Positions 61,206 through 64,000 of a DNA stretch of 64,000 nucleotides are shown here, one piece after another. Position 1 is the first letter of the stretch, and each line of letters opens with the position of its first letter. Below the pieces are notes generated by a model that was not told where the DNA came from, ran no database searches, and saw only the letters and a program-made list of their open reading frames with translations. Source of the stretch: Gammaproteobacteria bacterium (GTDB lineage Bacteria > Pseudomonadota > Gammaproteobacteria > Steroidobacterales > Steroidobacteraceae); the NCBI GenBank assembly GCA_025358295.1, contig JANYJY010000049.1, positions 1 to 64,000 on the forward strand, in the 5' to 3' direction. A program made the position numbers and the translations under genes.

Positions 61206-62471
61206 TCAACGATTGCCGGATTCCGGTTTTTCATCGCTCTCGCCGTCGTGCGAATCGGCGGGACCGCGCATGCGCGGCACCCTTTCATCGATGTACATGA
61301 TCTCATGCTGTCCGACCTGTACCACATCGCCGTCGTTCAAGTTGTAGCGCCTGACGCGCTTTGACTGCACGAAAATGCCATTGGTGCTGTTGAGATCCTC
61401 GATCAGGCAGGAATCGGCCTGGGTGACGATCTGGCAGTGATGACGGCTGATGAATTTGCTGTCGATTTGCAGGTCATTATCTGCGGTTCGGCCGATCACC
61501 AGCCGCCCCGGCCTGAGTTCCCGCTCCACCACAACTTTGCCCTCGCTCGCCAGCAGGACTCGCCCGACTGCAGGGCGAGCGGACTGCCCAGCCTCTTGTG
61601 TCGAGGACGGATCATGAGGCTTGTCGAGGGTGGGAATGTGCATTCGATTGGTGCTGGTGGCGAATTCCACCCATTGCAGTTCCTTGATCGCGGCCCAAAC
61701 ATCCTCCGCGGTCACGCTGTCCTGATCGCGTCCGAAGGCCGCCATCAAACTGGTATCGCACAGGGTGTTGATCAAGCGCGGTACGCCGCCCGTGTACTGG
61801 TAAATCGTGGCGTACGTGTCTTCCGCGAATATCCGACGACCCTGGGATCCGGCTACCTCGAGGCGGTGATCGATATAGGCGGTCGTTTCCGTCCTGTTGA
61901 GCGCTGTGAGGTGGAATCTCAGGCGCACACGTTGCGCCAGCTGCACGAGTTCGGAGGAATTGAGCTTGTCGTTCAGCTCGGGTTGGCCCGCGAGAATGAT
62001 GCGCAGGGCTTTTTCCTTGGTGGTTTCGATGCCCGACAGCATGCGCACTTCCTCGAGCACGCGGTGACTGAGGTTTTGCGCCTCATCGACAATCAGCAGC
62101 ACCTTACGTCCGCTGACGTGCTGCTCCACCAAAAATTGATTCAAGGTCGCGAGCGCCTCCGCCTTTTTCATGTTGAAAGGTGCGAAGCCGAATTGCACCA
62201 GGACGGTTTGGAGAAATGCCGTAGGCGTCAATTGGGTCTGATTGATTTGCGCCACGACCGCATCGGTCTGCAATTCGCCCAGGAAAGTTTCAATCAGCGT
62301 GGTCTTGCCGGCGCCGATTTCTCCGGTGATCACGACGAAGCCGTCGGTGAACCAGATCGTCGACTCCATGTACGCCTTGGCGCGCGCATGCTGCTTGCTC
62401 AAATATAGAAACTGGGGGTCCGGGCTTAAGCGGAACGGCAGCTCATGGAGTTTGAATAGTTCTAAATACAT
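61206..62471 (-). CDS. ExeA/GspA-type AAA ATPase fused to a C-terminal FHA domain
   Basis: A 421-residue protein. The N-terminus (YLELFKLHELPFRLSPDPQF, then LYLSKQHARAKAYM) is the ExeA/GspA entry. The Walker A GEIGAGKTTLIE (about residues 50-61), Walker B VLLIVDEAQNL and GGVPRLINTLCD complete the ATPase (~1-270). Residues ~305-395 form an FHA domain: LVIGRTADNDLQIDSKFISR, HHCQIV and DLNSTNGIFVQSKRV, the phosphothreonine-reading surface. GspA normally carries a peptidoglycan-binding domain; the FHA replacement suggests control by Ser/Thr phosphorylation. No secretion genes are nearby. It lies 49 bases after purK on the same strand. Confidence 0.9.
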   Translation of the reverse strand: MYLELFKLHELPFRLSPDPQFLYLSKQHARAKAYMESTIWFTDGFVVITGEIGAGKTTLIETFLGELQTDAVVAQINQTQLTPTAFLQTVLVQFGFAPFNMKKAEALATLNQFLVEQHVSGRKVLLIVDEAQNLSHRVLEEVRMLSGIETTKEKALRIILAGQPELNDKLNSSELVQLAQRVRLRFHLTALNRTETTAYIDHRLEVAGSQGRRIFAEDTYATIYQYTGGVPRLINTLCDTSLMAAFGRDQDSVTAEDVWAAIKELQWVEFATSTNRMHIPTLDKPHDPSSTQEAGQSARPAVGRVLLASEGKVVVERELRPGRLVIGRTADNDLQIDSKFISRHHCQIVTQADSCLIEDLNSTNGIFVQSKRVRRYNLNDGDVVQVGQHEIMYIDERVPRMRGPADSHDGESDEKPESGNR

Positions 62472-62520
62472 GACTTAAGACACTCTACGGGATCGGTCGG
62501 CTATCCGTGAAATGACCAGT

Positions 62521-63618
62521 TCAGGTCCATTTAATCCATTTTAGTGCATCCTTAAGGGCCGAGTCGCGCTCCGTTACGCGCCCTTTAAGGATGGTGCAGT
62601 GGCCAAGTTTACGGCCCGGACGTGGTTCCTTGCCATAGTCGTGATAGGCCAACCCTGTCACTCCCAATAGGCGCTCAACGTCGGGCATGGTGCCCAGGAA
62701 ATTGATCATGGCCGTGTGGCCCAAGGTGCGCGTGCTGCCCAGGGGTAGGTCGCAAATCGCGCGCAAATGGTTTTCGAACTGACTGGTCACGCACCCTTCG
62801 ATGGTCCAATGGCCAGAGTTGTGGACTCGCGGCGCCATCTCACTGGCAATCAAGCGGCCCTTCACCACAAAGAATTCGATGGTGAGCACGCCGATGTAGG
62901 AGAGTGCATTCATCACGCGCTTCAAATAGATTCGGGCAGTCCGTTCGAGTTTGGGGTTTGCAAAAGGCGCCATGCTGTAGTGCAAGATACCGCCGCCGTG
63001 GACATTGGACGAGAGCGGATAGAACACAGTCTGACCCGTCGCAGCGCGTGCGCCCACAATGGATATCTCGCGCGAGAATTCCTGAAATTTCTCGTAGATC
63101 AATCCCGGGCCGCCGATGGCCGACCAAGCCTCATCGATCTGAGCCGGGCCGCGCAGCACGAATTGGCCTTTGCCGTCGTATCCCATTCGCCGGGTCTTGA
63201 GCACGCCGGGAAGCCCCAGTTGGCGCGCGGCTTTGACCAGGTCTTCCTTGTTATCGACGCCCGCGTGCGCCGCCACGGGGATTCGCAGCCTTGAAAACAG
63301 GGCCTTTTCCGCCAGACGGTCCTGGGATACTTCGAGTGCCGCGCGCGGCGGGCGCACCTTCGTCAGTTTCTCCAGCGGCGCGAGCGCGCTTCCGGAGATG
63401 TTCTCCCAGTCGAAAGTCAGGACATCGCTGGCGGCGGCCAATGCGCTGAGCTGCACGGGATCCTCAAGTTCGCCCGTCAATATCGGCGCGACCTGGGCGG
63501 CCGGAGCGGACGCGCTGCGATCGAGAAATACACAGCGTAGACCCAGTGGATAGCCAGCCAATGCGAGCATACGGCCCAATTGACCGGCACCGACGACGCC
63601 GACGCGCGAAAGCTTCAA
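62521..63618 (-). CDS. purK: 5-(carboxyamino)imidazole ribonucleotide synthase
   Basis: A 365-residue ATP-grasp enzyme of purine synthesis, converting AIR, ATP and bicarbonate to N5-[24 protein letters not shown] opens the protein; [15 protein letters not shown] is the ATP-grasp loop; VEFFV-like [20 protein letters not shown] and [19 protein letters not shown] are the metal/active-site blocks (quoted in pieces). The start is TTG at 63618, overlapping the purE stop (TTGA). It forms the standard purEK pair. Confidence 0.95.
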   Translation of the reverse strand: MKLSRVGVVGAGQLGRMLALAGYPLGLRCVFLDRSASAPAAQVAPILTGELEDPVQLSALAAASDVLTFDWENISGSALAPLEKLTKVRPPRAALEVSQDRLAEKALFSRLRIPVAAHAGVDNKEDLVKAARQLGLPGVLKTRRMGYDGKGQFVLRGPAQIDEAWSAIGGPGLIYEKFQEFSREISIVGARAATGQTVFYPLSSNVHGGGILHYSMAPFANPKLERTARIYLKRVMNALSYIGVLTIEFFVVKGRLIASEMAPRVHNSGHWTIEGCVTSQFENHLRAICDLPLGSTRTLGHTAMINFLGTMPDVERLLGVTGLAYHDYGKEPRPGRKLGHCTILKGRVTERDSALKDALKWIKWT

Positions 63619-64000
63619 GAGCCGCGAGGATCTGGCTTGGCGAGCACGGCCGCGGTCTGTGCTTGGCGATAGGCGTCCAAGGCAGTGCGGATCTGGGCAT
63701 TCTCATTGGCAAGAATCGCGGCTGCGAACAGCGCCGCATTTTTTGCGCCGGCGCTGCCGATGGCAAAGGTCGCGACGGGGATGCCGGTGGGCATCTGGGC
63801 GATCGACAGCAATGAATCGATGCCGTTTAAGACTTTGGATTGGACCGGTACGCCCAATACGGGAACCGAGGTTTTGGCGGCGGTCATTCCCGGCAGGTGG
63901 GCGGCGCCGCCCGCGCCGGCAATGATGGCCTTCAGGCCCCGCGCTCGGGCAGAGGCCGCATACTCGAACAATAGGTCGGGCGTGCGATGTGCCGATACCA
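63615..64000 (-). CDS. purE: N5-carboxyaminoimidazole ribonucleotide mutase, C-terminal part
   Basis: Partial gene running off the right edge. The visible 128 residues start in the conserved [14 protein letters not shown] segment, whose His is catalytic, then [40 protein letters not shown] and [20 protein letters not shown]. PurE rearranges N5-CAIR to CAIR, the step after PurK. The stop is coupled to purK. The N-terminal phosphate-binding strand lies outside the window. Confidence 0.95.
   Translation of the reverse strand, partial: VSAHRTPDLLFEYAASARARGLKAIIAGAGGAAHLPGMTAAKTSVPVLGVPVQSKVLNGIDSLLSIAQMPTGIPVATFAIGSAGAKNAALFAAAILANENAQIRTALDAYRQAQTAAVLAKPDPRGS

Overview
The window looks like a high-GC chromosome segment from a gammaproteobacterium, probably near the Xanthomonadales/Nevskiales/Steroidobacterales. 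The main reason is the housekeeping run holA-nadD-rsfS-rlmH-maf-rng-yhdP-nitrilase-tldD (46404-57305), which joins two clusters in an order I associate with that part of the class. Other pointers are a lipoprotein-anchored RND pump, Fur-like boxes, a TAQKR-type TonB receptor and a Tricorn-like S41 protease. I see no tRNA, rRNA, CRISPR array, intact insertion sequence or prophage. No stretch over 300 bases lacks a gene.

Layout. 1-4854: the end of a three-part glutamate-synthase-like enzyme (GlxC/GlxD or MgsB/MgsC type), a secreted metallo-hydrolase closely resembling methyl parathion hydrolase, an FMN alpha-hydroxy-acid dehydrogenase and an aldo/keto reductase. 4851-8987: a flavinylation set made of ApbE, a periplasmic FMN_bind protein with a Fur-like box and a His-containing membrane protein, interrupted by an orphan MASE1 histidine kinase. 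8930-14193: a GNAT acetyltransferase, a Tricorn-like protease, proline iminopeptidase and a HIT protein, all leftward. 14287-16835: feoA-feoB and a Cys-rich membrane protein behind a Fur-like box. 16856-23170: MarR plus a tripartite RND efflux operon.

23256-34521 is a rightward aromatic/CoA-thioester catabolic cluster: an indolepyruvate:ferredoxin-oxidoreductase-like pair, a fused flavin monooxygenase/Old Yellow Enzyme of the salicylyl-CoA 5-hydroxylase / 2-aminobenzoyl-CoA monooxygenase-reductase type, an SDR, MarR, enoyl-CoA hydratase, acyl-CoA dehydrogenase, RidA and a second OYE-like reductase. No aryl-CoA ligase or thiolase is in view. RidA (enamine/imine deaminase) beside the fused enzyme suggests a 2-aminobenzoate-like substrate, i.e. 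dearomatisation followed by beta-oxidation-like steps.

34545-39072 is the most unusual region. It is a tightly packed leftward operon, in transcription order: a lipoprotein fusing a blue-copper domain to a NosD-like beta-helix, two related small membrane proteins, a Tat-exported two-domain multicopper oxidase, a SCO1-type copper chaperone and a TetR regulator. It reads as a self-contained extracytoplasmic copper redox system and I know no named system with this content. An AT-rich imperfect inverted repeat precedes it, and a TonB receptor (39236-41617) lies just upstream on the same strand.

41841-46323 holds a ParB-like nuclease gene next to a SulP transporter, an enoyl-CoA hydratase, a nitronate monooxygenase and a decayed vapC toxin gene with an internal deletion and frame break. 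The holA-tldD operon follows and ends in a clear intrinsic terminator (57430-57478). The right end carries an acyltransferase, an M28 peptidase, two small unrecognised genes, an ExeA-type ATPase fused to an FHA domain, and purK/purE.
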